From Candidatus Electrothrix rattekaaiensis (GTDB taxonomy: Bacteria > Desulfobacterota > Desulfobulbia > Desulfobulbales > Desulfobulbaceae), in NCBI GenBank assembly GCA_032595675.1, contig JAVQMD010000001.1, forward strand, positions 1,210,640-1,274,639: a stretch of DNA of 64,000 nt, read 5' to 3'. The translations under genes and the position numbers were made by a program. Below are positions 1 through 6,634 of this stretch, piece after piece (the stretch's first letter is position 1; the number at the start of each line of letters is the position of its first letter). The notes under the pieces are model-generated. The model did not search any database, was not told where the DNA came from, and worked only from the letters and a program-made list of their open reading frames with translations.

Positions 1-1
1 A

Positions 2-1207
2 TCCTTTGCTGACCTCTGGGGCCTGGAAACCAGCCTAGTGGAGTTCATGCCCCAGCTTTTACCCAAGCTGGTAGACGCCGACTTTGCCACTATGCTGGAA
101 CGGCATCTTGAGGAGATGAACGTGGCTGTCCATACTGGCGAAGGCGCAACCGAGATTGTCGGGGATAGCGGGGGCAAGGTCGTGGCCGTGAAAACACCTC
201 AACGCACCTTGGAAGCAGATCTGGTGGTGATGGCGGCAGGTGTCCGTCCGCGCAGTGACTTGGCCAAAAAGGCAGGCTTGCTTGTGGAACCTTGGGGCGG
301 TATCACGGTGAACAACAGGTTGCAGACCTCAGACCCGGATATTTACGCGGCGGGTGACTGTATTGCTGCCAAAAATCTGGTCACAGGAAAGCAGACCTTT
401 GCGCCTATGGGTTCACTAGCCAATCGGGAGGGCAGGGTGGCTGCTGATAATATGGCAGGTCTTGCTGCCTCCTTTGAAGGCGTGGTGGGTTCCTTTATCA
501 TGAAAGCCTTTGATCGCTGCATTGCTGCCACCGGTATTACCTATGAGGCGGCTGTGGCAGAGGGTTTTGACGCGGATTACTCGCTGACCGCCCCGTCTGA
601 TCGTGCCCATTTCTTTCCCAACACGGCAGCGGTCATCTTGCAGCTGGTTTTTGATAAGCGCACCCGTCGAGTACTGGGTTTGCAGGCCTTTGGCATGATG
701 AATGACTCCATCTCTGCCCGGATCAATGCGGCTGCCGTGATGATCAGCAAGGGGGCTACCATTGAAGATTTCATGATGGCGGAAATGGCCTATGCACCGC
801 CCTTTTCTGCGGCTATTGATTCCCTGAACGCTGCCGCTTTTGTGGCAGATAATATCTGCGCTGGCCGGATGCGTTCAGTGAGTATGCGCCGCTTTTATGC
901 CTGGATGGATGATTTTTCTACAGAACCGGATTGGGTGGCTCTGGATATCCGTCATCCCAAGGAGGCAGCGGTCTTTATCGAGAAATTCGGTGCCGACAAA
1001 TGGGTGGCAGTGCCCTATGCGGAGATGCGCCAGCGCTTTGCAGAAGTCCCGGATGACAAAACCTTGATTATTTTATGCGATGCCGGTACCCGTTCCTTTG
1101 AGGTTCAGGTCTTTTTGGATCATATTGGCAAAACAAACAGCCTTGTTTTGGGCGGCGGATTTAATGTTATCCGCAAGCTTGGGGCAGACTGGTTGCCGCA
1201 ATCATAA
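2..1207 (+). CDS. FAD/NAD(P)-dependent disulfide oxidoreductase fused to rhodanese (CoA-disulfide reductase-like), 5' end missing
   Basis: The reading frame is open from the first bases of the window, so the N-terminus with the FAD-binding motif lies upstream; about 400 residues are visible. The visible part has an NAD(P)-binding half, the second FAD motif (DPDIYAAGDC, near residue 115 of the visible part), a dimerisation domain, and a C-terminal rhodanese domain of about 90 residues with the active-site loop CDAGTRS. This architecture belongs to the CoA-disulfide reductase / NADH-dependent persulfide or polysulfide reductase group, cytoplasmic enzymes that reduce CoA disulfide, CoA persulfide or polysulfide. 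The rhodanese Cys is intact, so sulfur transfer is plausible. Whether the usual N-terminal redox Cys is present cannot be seen. A role in sulfur metabolism is inferred from the family. The gene ends directly before a 9-bp tandem repeat and a 28-bp palindrome. Confidence 0.85.
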   Translation, partial: SFADLWGLETSLVEFMPQLLPKLVDADFATMLERHLEEMNVAVHTGEGATEIVGDSGGKVVAVKTPQRTLEADLVVMAAGVRPRSDLAKKAGLLVEPWGGITVNNRLQTSDPDIYAAGDCIAAKNLVTGKQTFAPMGSLANREGRVAADNMAGLAASFEGVVGSFIMKAFDRCIAATGITYEAAVAEGFDADYSLTAPSDRAHFFPNTAAVILQLVFDKRTRRVLGLQAFGMMNDSISARINAAAVMISKGATIEDFMMAEMAYAPPFSAAIDSLNAAAFVADNICAGRMRSVSMRRFYAWMDDFSTEPDWVALDIRHPKEAAVFIEKFGADKWVAVPYAEMRQRFAEVPDDKTLIILCDAGTRSFEVQVFLDHIGKTNSLVLGGGFNVIRKLGADWLPQS

Positions 1208-1229
1208 CGGGCATAACGGGCATAACGGG
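1203..1229. repeat. 9-bp tandem repeat, three copies
   Basis: Three consecutive copies of ATAACGGGC (the last ends in G) begin inside the stop region of the preceding gene and run directly into the 28-bp palindrome. It is a simple slippage-prone repeat with no visible function. Confidence 0.7.
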
Positions 1230-1257
1230 GTAAGGGCACGGCATGCCGTGCCCTTAC
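1230..1257. repeat. 28-bp palindrome (family copy 1)
   Basis: Perfect 28-bp palindrome with outer arms GTAAGGGC/GCCCTTAC and inner core ACGGCATGCCGT. It belongs to the dispersed family with arms GTAGGGGC/GCCCCTAC found at twelve other places in the window. It lies between the oxidoreductase and higB. It can form a long hairpin on either strand but has no following T-run. Confidence 0.9.
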
Positions 1258-1339
1258 GGAATTTGTTGTACCGATCCTCTGTAGGGAAGAATCAACCGGT
1301 TAGCATTTTTGTAAAAAACGTTAAAATTTAAAATTCACC

Positions 1340-1377
1340 TTGATCCCAAAATGGTAACATGCTATATTTTTTACCAT
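1340..1377 (+). promoter_or_regulatory. higBA promoter with operator over the start codon
   Basis: A sigma-70-type promoter is readable: TTGATC at 1340-1345, 17-bp spacer, TATATT at 1363-1368. An inverted repeat ATGGTAA (1351-1357) / TTACCAT (1371-1377) overlaps the -10 box and the higB ATG at 1376. Transcription would start near 1375, so the higB message would have almost no leader, and no ribosome-binding site is visible. HigA binding here would give the usual autorepression; this is inference from position. Confidence 0.65.
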
Positions 1378-1669
1378 GAGGATAATTGCAAAGAAAACTC
1401 TGAGAGATTTCTGGGAGGCTCGCCCTGATGCGGAACAACCGTTAAAGGCGTGGCATGCCCGTGTGAAATCAAAAGATTGGAAAATATCAAGCGATATAAA
1501 ACAAGATTATGGAAATGCTAGTTTTCTTGCTGACAACAGGATAATTTTCAATATTAAAGGGAACACATACCGTCTTGTCACAATTGTAGCATACGATTTC
1601 GGCATTATTTATATCCGCTTCATCGGCACTCATGCGGAATATGATAGAATTGATGCCGCAATAATTTGA
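1376..1669 (+). CDS. higB: Type II toxin HigB, mRNA interferase
   Basis: The 97-residue protein has the length and sequence character of the HigB_toxin (RelE-superfamily) group: N-terminal KKTLRDFWEARPDAEQPL, central ADNRIIFNIKGNTYRL, and C-terminal FIGTHAEYDRID. Members cleave mRNA on the ribosome. The toxin precedes its antitoxin, the usual higBA order, with a 20-base gap. The start at 1376 matches the family N-terminus although there is no Shine-Dalgarno sequence; the promoter position suggests a nearly leaderless message. The gene sits between metabolic genes and is flanked by 28-bp palindromes, a common situation for a small acquired module. Function is inferred from the family. Confidence 0.9.
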   Translation: MRIIAKKTLRDFWEARPDAEQPLKAWHARVKSKDWKISSDIKQDYGNASFLADNRIIFNIKGNTYRLVTIVAYDFGIIYIRFIGTHAEYDRIDAAII

Positions 1670-1689
1670 AGGGAGACTAAGACTACGCT

Positions 1690-2058
1690 ATGGAAATCAG
1701 ACCTATCAAAACAGAAACAGACTACAGCAAGGCTCTCAAAGCTGTTGAAAAATTAATGGGAGCAAAACGTAATACTCCTGAAGGAGATAGACTTGATGTG
1801 CTTGCAACGCTCATTGAAGCATATGAAGAAAAACATCACCCTGTCTCGCCGCCGGACCCGGTAGAAGCCATAATTCATCAAATGGAAAGTCAGGGGTTAT
1901 CCCGTAATGACTTAATCCCTTTTCTTGGATCAAGATCAAGAGTTTCAGAAATATTAAACAGAAAGAGACAGCTGTCCATAAACATGATAAGGAAGCTTCA
2001 GGAAGGTCTTGGTATTTCGGCGGAAATTTTAGTTAAACCCTACAGGCTCCGTGCATGA
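1690..2058 (+). CDS. higA: Antitoxin HigA, HTH DNA-binding
   Basis: The 122-residue partner of HigB has an N-terminal region (residues 1-55, containing GDRLDVLATLIEAYEEKHHP) typical of HigA proteins paired with this toxin type, followed by an XRE-like helix-turn-helix at about residues 60-115 (LSRNDLIPFLGSRSRVSEILNRKR). The C-terminus is basic. A GGGAG ribosome-binding site lies about 12 bases before the ATG. HigA normally neutralises HigB and, alone or with it, represses the promoter; the inverted repeat at 1351-1377 is the likely target. The gene ends just before a degenerate copy of the 28-bp palindrome. Confidence 0.9.
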   Translation: MEIRPIKTETDYSKALKAVEKLMGAKRNTPEGDRLDVLATLIEAYEEKHHPVSPPDPVEAIIHQMESQGLSRNDLIPFLGSRSRVSEILNRKRQLSINMIRKLQEGLGISAEILVKPYRLRA

Positions 2059-2063
2059 TTCAG

Positions 2064-2091
2064 GTAAGGACACGGCGCGTCGTGCCGCTAC
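2064..2091. repeat. 28-bp palindrome (family copy 2, degenerate)
   Basis: Same length and layout as the other family members (begins GTAAGGAC, ends GCCGCTAC) but with several mismatches between arms. It fills most of the gap between higA and the prenyltransferase gene. The longer reading frame of the prenyltransferase would translate this element, one reason to prefer the ATG at 2111. Confidence 0.75.
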
Positions 2092-2110
2092 TGCCGGTGG
2101 TTCATCAATC

Positions 2111-2968
2111 ATGCTGAAAAAAATAAACATCCTGCTTGAAATGATCAAGTTCAAGCACACGGTCTTTGCCTTGCCCTTTGCCCTGATGGGGGCTGTTCTT
2201 GCAGCTCGGGGTATTCCCTCGTTCCGGGTCTTTTTCTGGGTGATCATCGCTATGGTCGGTGCTCGCACAGCAGCCATGACTTTTAATCGCATTGCGGATC
2301 ATCGCTTTGATGCGGCCAATCCCCGCACCGAGAAACGGGCCATTCCGGCGGGTGAGGTCTCGCTCAAAGAATCCTGGCTCATGGTCGGGGCAGCTTCGGC
2401 CCTGTTTTTCCTGACCTGCTGGATGCTCAATCCCTTGGCACTGACCCTTTCCCCTTTTGCTTTGGGGCTGACTTTTTTCTATTCCCTGACCAAGCGTTTT
2501 ACTTGGCTTTGTCATGTTCTTCTGGGTATAGCTTTGGCCGTTGCTCCCTTGGGTGGCTGGGTGGCAACTACAGGGAGCTTGGCGGAATATCCTTGGGTGC
2601 TGTCCTTAGGCGTGCTGTTCTGGGTGACTGGCTTTGATATAATCTATGCTTCTCAAGATGCAGAGTTTGACCGCAAGGCAGGACTCTATTCCATGCCCGC
2701 CATCTTAGGGAGAAAAAATGCCTTTCGCCTAGCAATCAGCTTTCATGTCTTGGCCTTTGTGCTTTTTACCCTGACCGGTTATTTTCAAGGGCTGAATATC
2801 GTTTATTATATCGGCATAGCTCTGACAGGAAGTGCCTTGTTTTATCAGCACCTCATCGTCAATCCGAGAGACCTGTCCCGGATTCAGGTCTCGTTTTTTT
2901 CTATGAACGGTTTTATTTCTCTGACACTTTTTGTCATGACCTGCCTTTCTCTGTTAATAACAGGTTGA
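2111..2968 (+). CDS. UbiA-family polyprenyltransferase (quinone biosynthesis)
   Basis: Integral membrane prenyltransferase of 285 residues with about eight hydrophobic segments. Both Asp-rich motifs of the UbiA family are present: NRIADHRFD (about residues 59-67) and YASQDAEFDRKAG (about 175-190). These bind Mg-diphosphate of the polyprenyl donor. The sequence resembles the 4-hydroxybenzoate-octaprenyltransferase-like enzymes that anaerobic Desulfobacterota use in menaquinone synthesis by the futalosine route (MqnP), but no other quinone gene is nearby, so the aromatic substrate is not settled. The ATG at 2111 is chosen because the longer frame from 2051 would translate a degenerate intergenic palindrome and overlap higA. 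Confidence 0.85.
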   Translation: MLKKINILLEMIKFKHTVFALPFALMGAVLAARGIPSFRVFFWVIIAMVGARTAAMTFNRIADHRFDAANPRTEKRAIPAGEVSLKESWLMVGAASALFFLTCWMLNPLALTLSPFALGLTFFYSLTKRFTWLCHVLLGIALAVAPLGGWVATTGSLAEYPWVLSLGVLFWVTGFDIIYASQDAEFDRKAGLYSMPAILGRKNAFRLAISFHVLAFVLFTLTGYFQGLNIVYYIGIALTGSALFYQHLIVNPRDLSRIQVSFFSMNGFISLTLFVMTCLSLLITG

Positions 2969-2991
2969 AGAAACTCGGCAGAGGAAAATGG

Positions 2992-3036
2992 ATAAAAAAA
3001 ACTGCCCGTGTCCTAATGAGGAACGGGCAGTTGGTT
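2992..3036 (-). terminator. Rho-independent terminator for the leftward secreted-protein gene
   Basis: A perfect 10-bp stem (AACTGCCCGT at 3000-3009 with ACGGGCAGTT at 3023-3032) is followed, reading leftward, by a run of eight T residues on the minus strand. It lies about 65 bases past the stop of the gene at 3101-3469. Reading rightward the T-run is poor (TTGGTTGTGGTTTT), so it mainly serves the minus strand but may weakly stop the prenyltransferase transcript as well. Confidence 0.8.
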
Positions 3037-3100
3037 GTGGTTTTGAACGTGTTATAAGAGAAGTAATGGCTGAGCTAGTAGCCGTCCCCTTATGATCAAC

Positions 3101-3469
3101 TTACGGTCGAATCACCAGCGCAGTTCTGTATTCGGTTTTCACCGGGCAGGAACCGTTGTCCGGGAAGGAGTAGACTTCCACGACAAACATTCCGTTTTCC
3201 TTTTCCGGCAGAATACGGATGCGAGCATTGCCGTGCAGTTTGTCTTTACCGAGCTGACCATCCGCTTTTCGGAGTATTTCAGCCCCTGCTGCAAAGGCTT
3301 CTGCCGGGGTTTTTCCGTAATCTCGGATGCAGATTTTGACAGCATCAGGGCCGCCAACAGTGGTTCGATTGACTTTCAGATTTTCTTCGGCTGCAAGCGG
3401 CGCGGCACAAAGAAAAAGAGCTGTCAGTATAGCCATACTTCTGTTAAATAACCTTCCTGTGGTTTTCAT
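3101..3469 (-). CDS. Small secreted protein of unknown function, riboswitch-associated
   Basis: 122 residues with a clear signal peptide (basic MKTTGRLFNR, hydrophobic SMAILTALFLCAAPL, cleavage near AAEEN), so the mature protein of about 95 residues is probably periplasmic. The mature part has two Cys (ICIRDYG and GSCPVKTEY) that could form a disulfide, and is rich in Lys, Glu and Gly. I do not recognise the family. The start is supported by an AGGAGGAG ribosome-binding site just upstream. The leader contains a candidate c-di-GMP-I riboswitch ending in a short terminator-like stem plus T-run, and the gene is closed by a strong terminator, so it is a single-gene transcription unit. If the riboswitch call is right, the protein is expressed according to c-di-GMP, suggesting a surface, adhesion or motility-related role; this is inference. 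Confidence 0.8.
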   Translation of the reverse strand: MKTTGRLFNRSMAILTALFLCAAPLAAEENLKVNRTTVGGPDAVKICIRDYGKTPAEAFAAGAEILRKADGQLGKDKLHGNARIRILPEKENGMFVVEVYSFPDNGSCPVKTEYRTALVIRP

Positions 3470-3484
3470 AATCTCCTCCTGGTA

Positions 3485-3600
3485 TTATAAGGAAATAAAA
3501 AAGCAGACAACCCGGCTGTCTCTCCAATGAGACCCGTGGCTTTCCGACACCGCCTCACGACGGCTGTGGCTTTTACAACTTTCCAGGGGATGAAACTTGT
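3485..3600 (-). ncRNA. Candidate GEMM / c-di-GMP-I riboswitch
   Basis: Read on the minus strand from about 3580 to 3504, the leader carries the segment AAAGCCACGGGTCTC, a short loop, then GAGACAGCCGGGTTGTC, which closely follows the conserved 3' half of GEMM-I riboswitches. Before it comes a stem closed by a GTGA (GNRA-type) tetraloop inside a GCCGTC/GGCGGT helix, as expected for the tetraloop-receptor arm, and a GTAAAAGCC strand in the place of the usual GCAAA-CC. The outer P1 pairing is weak (two G-U pairs). Immediately downstream, AGACA/TGTCT forms a short stem followed by TTTTTT (about 3494-3518), a possible transcription-termination platform overlapping the aptamer's 3' strand. It precedes a secreted protein, a common target. 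Recognition is from memory of the consensus. Confidence 0.6.
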
Positions 3601-3793
3601 GTTTGCTACCCCTGACCAGAAAGTTTTTCGCCCGCTTTGCAAAACAATCAAGCACAACATATATAAAGCACGAACTGTGCCAGAATGTAGCAGGAGTTTT
3701 TTCCAGGAGGAAGAAGTAGAGGGAAATCGACAGGAGAGGGTAAAAAATACCCGGCTTGCTACATAAATGTATCTCATGTCGCAAGGTATTTTG

Positions 3794-3832
3794 TATAAAA
3801 TTTTATATTTTTCACTGACGTAAAACGTCAGT
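3794..3832. promoter_or_regulatory. AT-rich palindrome and 8-bp inverted repeat in divergent promoter region
   Basis: A perfect 14-bp palindrome TATAAAATTTTATA (3794-3807) is followed by an 8-bp inverted repeat with a 3-base loop, ACTGACGT/ACGTCAGT (3814-3832). They lie between the leftward riboswitch gene and the rightward 40-residue ORF/vanZ pair, where promoters must face away from each other. A protein-binding site or the first transcribed hairpin are both possible; no promoter could be fixed. Confidence 0.4.
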
Positions 3833-3895
3833 ATCATGCCGTGTTAGGGCAAAATAACAACGGGGTAATACACCTGAGAAAAGGAGACGGATATT

Positions 3896-4018
3896 ATGGA
3901 GTTATTTTCAGGCACGCTGGGAAGCATTGGACTTGTTGTTTTGGTGGAGCTGGTTACTGCTAGCGACGATATCCAGAAAAGCGTTGGTCAGTCATTTGCT
4001 CAAATAATGAAGCCATGA
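3896..4018 (+). CDS. 40-residue hydrophobic small protein coupled to VanZ
   Basis: An ATG at 3896 with a good AAGGAG ribosome-binding site (about 11 bases before) opens a 40-codon frame. Its TGA at 4016-4018 overlaps the vanZ-family ATG at 4015 in an ATGA arrangement, so the two are probably translationally coupled. The first half (LFSGTLGSIGLVVLVELVTA) is hydrophobic enough for one membrane segment; the second half is polar. I do not recognise it. It could be a true small membrane protein or a leader peptide for vanZ. The strong ribosome-binding site and the overlap favour real translation. Confidence 0.5.
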   Translation: MELFSGTLGSIGLVVLVELVTASDDIQKSVGQSFAQIMKP

Positions 4019-4395
4019 GTTCTTTCCTGCGTTTAATACGAAAATACTGGCGTGCTTGCACGATAACTCTCCTTGTCGCTATTACTGTTCTGTCGCTCTG
4101 GCCGGATGATCCTTTATCGAGTGCTCCTGGAAACGATAAACTCCATCACTTCGTGGCTTATGCGGCTCTTGTCTTTCCTGTTGCTCTGCGCAGGCCGAAA
4201 TCGTGGCTGCTTATTATTGTCTTGTTTATCTTCCTGAGCGGACTGATCGAGTTGATTCAGCCCTTTGTCAATCGTTACGGAGAGTGGTTGGATTTGGCGG
4301 CAAATACCACAGGCTTGTTCTGCGGTGTTCTGATTGCGGAAGGACTCAGGCGGTGGGAGATGGTCAAGGGTGGTGAGGTAGCTGCGAAAAAGTGA
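4015..4395 (+). CDS. VanZ-family membrane protein
   Basis: 126 residues with three to four transmembrane segments (about 14-29, 42-56, 63-80 and 93-112) and family hallmarks: DKLHHFVAYAAL after the first segment and the later SGLIELIQPFVNRYGEWLDLAANTTGLFCGV. VanZ-like proteins are short integral membrane proteins; only the enterococcal VanZ is tied to teicoplanin resistance, and most bacterial homologues have no known role. The ATG overlaps the stop of the upstream 40-residue ORF. The C-terminus is charged and probably cytoplasmic. There is no visible terminator before the molybdoenzyme gene about 130 bases downstream. Confidence 0.85.
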   Translation: MSSFLRLIRKYWRACTITLLVAITVLSLWPDDPLSSAPGNDKLHHFVAYAALVFPVALRRPKSWLLIIVLFIFLSGLIELIQPFVNRYGEWLDLAANTTGLFCGVLIAEGLRRWEMVKGGEVAAKK

Positions 4396-4522
4396 AAAAA
4401 CTTCTTTCTACAGAAAAGGATCTCCGGTTGTGGATTATGCTTGCTGATAATTTCCTGCCGGTTTGCTTAAAAAAAGAAAGCACTCAATGCAGGTCTGACA
4501 AACTATCTCTTTAAGGGGTGAA

Positions 4523-6634
4523 ATGATGGCAATTCAATGGCATAAATCTACCTGTCCTTACTGCGGTGTCGGTTGCGGCCTGATGGTTGGTGTGGAGCAG
4601 GGACGTCTTATTCAGGTAAAAGGTATGAAAGAACACCCGACGAACAAGGGGCGTATCTGTACCTTGGCAGCCAATCTGCCGCCTGTTTTTAATGCACCAG
4701 ATCGTTTGACCCAGCCTCTCCTGCGACGTGACGGAAAGTTGATTCCGGTGAATTGGGATGAAGCCGTGCAGCATGTCGCGGAGAATCTAAAACGAATTAT
4801 TGAGCAATACGGCCCTGATTCCGTCGCATTTTATGGCGGCGCAGCCAACCTCACCGAAGAGTACTACCTGATGAATAAGCTGATGAAGGGATGCATCGGC
4901 ACGAATAATATCGAGTGTTCCACCCGGTTATGCATGGCTAGCACAGCGGCGGGTTTTCTTTCCACCTTAGGGGCTGATGCTCCGCCCACCTGTTATGCTG
5001 ATATCGAAGCGGCGGATCTTTTTTTCATTGCTGGTAACAATATGGCAGTAACCCTGCCGATCATCTTTCAACGCCTGAAGAAAGCCGCTGAAAATGGCAC
5101 TAAGGTTATAGTTGTTGATCCTCGTTGTACAGAAACAGCGGCAATTGCCGACATTCATCTGCAAATCAGGCCGGGCACCGATGTGGCCTTAAACAATACG
5201 CTGGCTCATATCCTCCTGCGGGAAGGCTTTGTTGATGAAGAAAATGTGGGGATTCATGCCTCCGGTCTTGGCGAGCTCAAAATATTTCTTGAAAAGTATT
5301 CTCCCGGCTACGGTGCTGAAATAACAGGATGCCCGGAAGAGCAGATCATCAAGGCGGCTCGTCTTATCGGTGAGGCGAAGAATATGCTCACCTTTTGGTT
5401 CCAAGGCTATAATCATTCCACGCAGGCGGTCTTTAAGAATAACAGTCTGCATAATCTCTCTTTGCTTACCGACAACTTCTGTCGTCCCGGGGCTGGGCCA
5501 CTCTCGATTACCGGAGAGGCCAATGCCTTGGGCAATCGCTGGGTTGGAGCTTTAAGTCATCTCTTGCCAGGAATGCGTTCGGTTGCCAACCCCAAACAGC
5601 GTCAGGAAATAGCAGACTTTTGGAATATTCCAGGAGAAAGGATGCAGCCGACTCCAGGTCGATCAATCATTGAAATAATTCAGGGCCTGCATGAGGGGAC
5701 TGTTCGCGCCCTGTGGGTCACCACCACCAATCCTGCTGCCTCTTTGCCGGATACGCGCTGGGTAGAGGAAGGGCTGAAAAAAGCCGAGCTGCTCATTGTT
5801 CAGGATATATTCCACCCTACCGAAACAACCGAATTGGCTGATGTGGTGCTGGCCGGTGCCCAGTGGTGCGAGAAGACAGGCACCTTTATCTCCTCGGAAC
5901 GACGTATTGAACTGGTGGGGAAATTGGTGGAGCCTCCAGGAGAGGCCAAAACAGACTGTGAAATTATCATTGATGTGGCGCGTGCCATGGGCTTCAAGGA
6001 GGAATTTCCCTACGCATCAGCAGAAGAGATCTTTGATGAATGGAAGCTTTTGACCAAGGACCGTATTTGCGATATGAACGGAGTGAGCTATGAACGCCTG
6101 CGGGATACAATCGGTCCTCAGCTTCCCTGTCCTGATCAGGAGCATCCAGGAACCGAGCGTCTTTTTCTTGATTGGCGTTTTCCTCGGCCAGACGGACGGG
6201 CGGCATTATTGGCTCGAACCTATCAGGGACCGGCGGAGGTGACGGATACGGAATTTCCTTTTATCCTGCTCACCGGTAAATTGGCTGGTCATTTTAATAC
6301 CAGAACCCGTACAGGGAGGGTACAGGAGCTGCAGGAGATGGAACCGGAGAACTATGTCGAAATTCATCAGCAAGACGCCGCCTCCCTTTGCATGCAAGAG
6401 AACGAGGTGGTCGAGGTGATTTCCCGTCGTGGCAAGGTGTATGCAAAAGTGAGGATTGCCGATAAGGTACAGGCAGGCACTGTTTATATGAATATGCACT
6501 TTGGTAATGCGCTGCAGGATGCTGATCACCGGTTGGCCAATATCCTCTGTACCCACGCCATTGACCGTCATTCCAAACAACCTGAGTACAAAATAACTGC
6601 TGTTCGCATGGCTAAAGTACATGAAAGACTATGA
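4523..6634 (+). CDS. Molybdopterin oxidoreductase, NarB/NasA-like (nitrate reductase or formate dehydrogenase type)
   Basis: 703 residues. The N-terminal [4Fe-4S] motif is complete (C11-x2-C14-x3-C18-x27-C46), followed by the bis-MGD catalytic core and a C-terminal dinucleotide-binding domain (from about residue 585, LLTGKLAGHFNTRTRTGRV). The expected metal-ligand position reads STRLCMAS, with Cys137 followed by Met, as in NasA/NarB/NapA nitrate reductases; formate dehydrogenases usually have Cys/Sec followed by His. Length fits the compact cyanobacterial-type NarB (about 730) better than NasA (about 870). There is no signal peptide, so it is cytoplasmic. No electron-transfer subunit, nitrite reductase or nitrate transporter is nearby, so substrate and donor remain open. 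AGGGG precedes the ATG. The stop overlaps the ATG of a sensor kinase. Confidence 0.8.
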   Translation: MMAIQWHKSTCPYCGVGCGLMVGVEQGRLIQVKGMKEHPTNKGRICTLAANLPPVFNAPDRLTQPLLRRDGKLIPVNWDEAVQHVAENLKRIIEQYGPDSVAFYGGAANLTEEYYLMNKLMKGCIGTNNIECSTRLCMASTAAGFLSTLGADAPPTCYADIEAADLFFIAGNNMAVTLPIIFQRLKKAAENGTKVIVVDPRCTETAAIADIHLQIRPGTDVALNNTLAHILLREGFVDEENVGIHASGLGELKIFLEKYSPGYGAEITGCPEEQIIKAARLIGEAKNMLTFWFQGYNHSTQAVFKNNSLHNLSLLTDNFCRPGAGPLSITGEANALGNRWVGALSHLLPGMRSVANPKQRQEIADFWNIPGERMQPTPGRSIIEIIQGLHEGTVRALWVTTTNPAASLPDTRWVEEGLKKAELLIVQDIFHPTETTELADVVLAGAQWCEKTGTFISSERRIELVGKLVEPPGEAKTDCEIIIDVARAMGFKEEFPYASAEEIFDEWKLLTKDRICDMNGVSYERLRDTIGPQLPCPDQEHPGTERLFLDWRFPRPDGRAALLARTYQGPAEVTDTEFPFILLTGKLAGHFNTRTRTGRVQELQEMEPENYVEIHQQDAASLCMQENEVVEVISRRGKVYAKVRIADKVQAGTVYMNMHFGNALQDADHRLANILCTHAIDRHSKQPEYKITAVRMAKVHERL

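Noticed and set aside
3485-3600. Cobalamin riboswitch
   Set aside because: AAGCCAC looks similar to a cobalamin element, but the B12 box and long aptamer are absent and the GEMM-like 3' half fits much better.
3466-3837. Two long leftward frames and one rightward frame in the riboswitch leader region
   Set aside because: They translate the structured leader; no ribosome-binding sites and atypical amino-acid content.
4523-6634. Selenocysteine formate dehydrogenase
   Set aside because: The ligand position is an ordinary Cys codon with no in-frame TGA, and the following Met fits nitrate-reductase types better.
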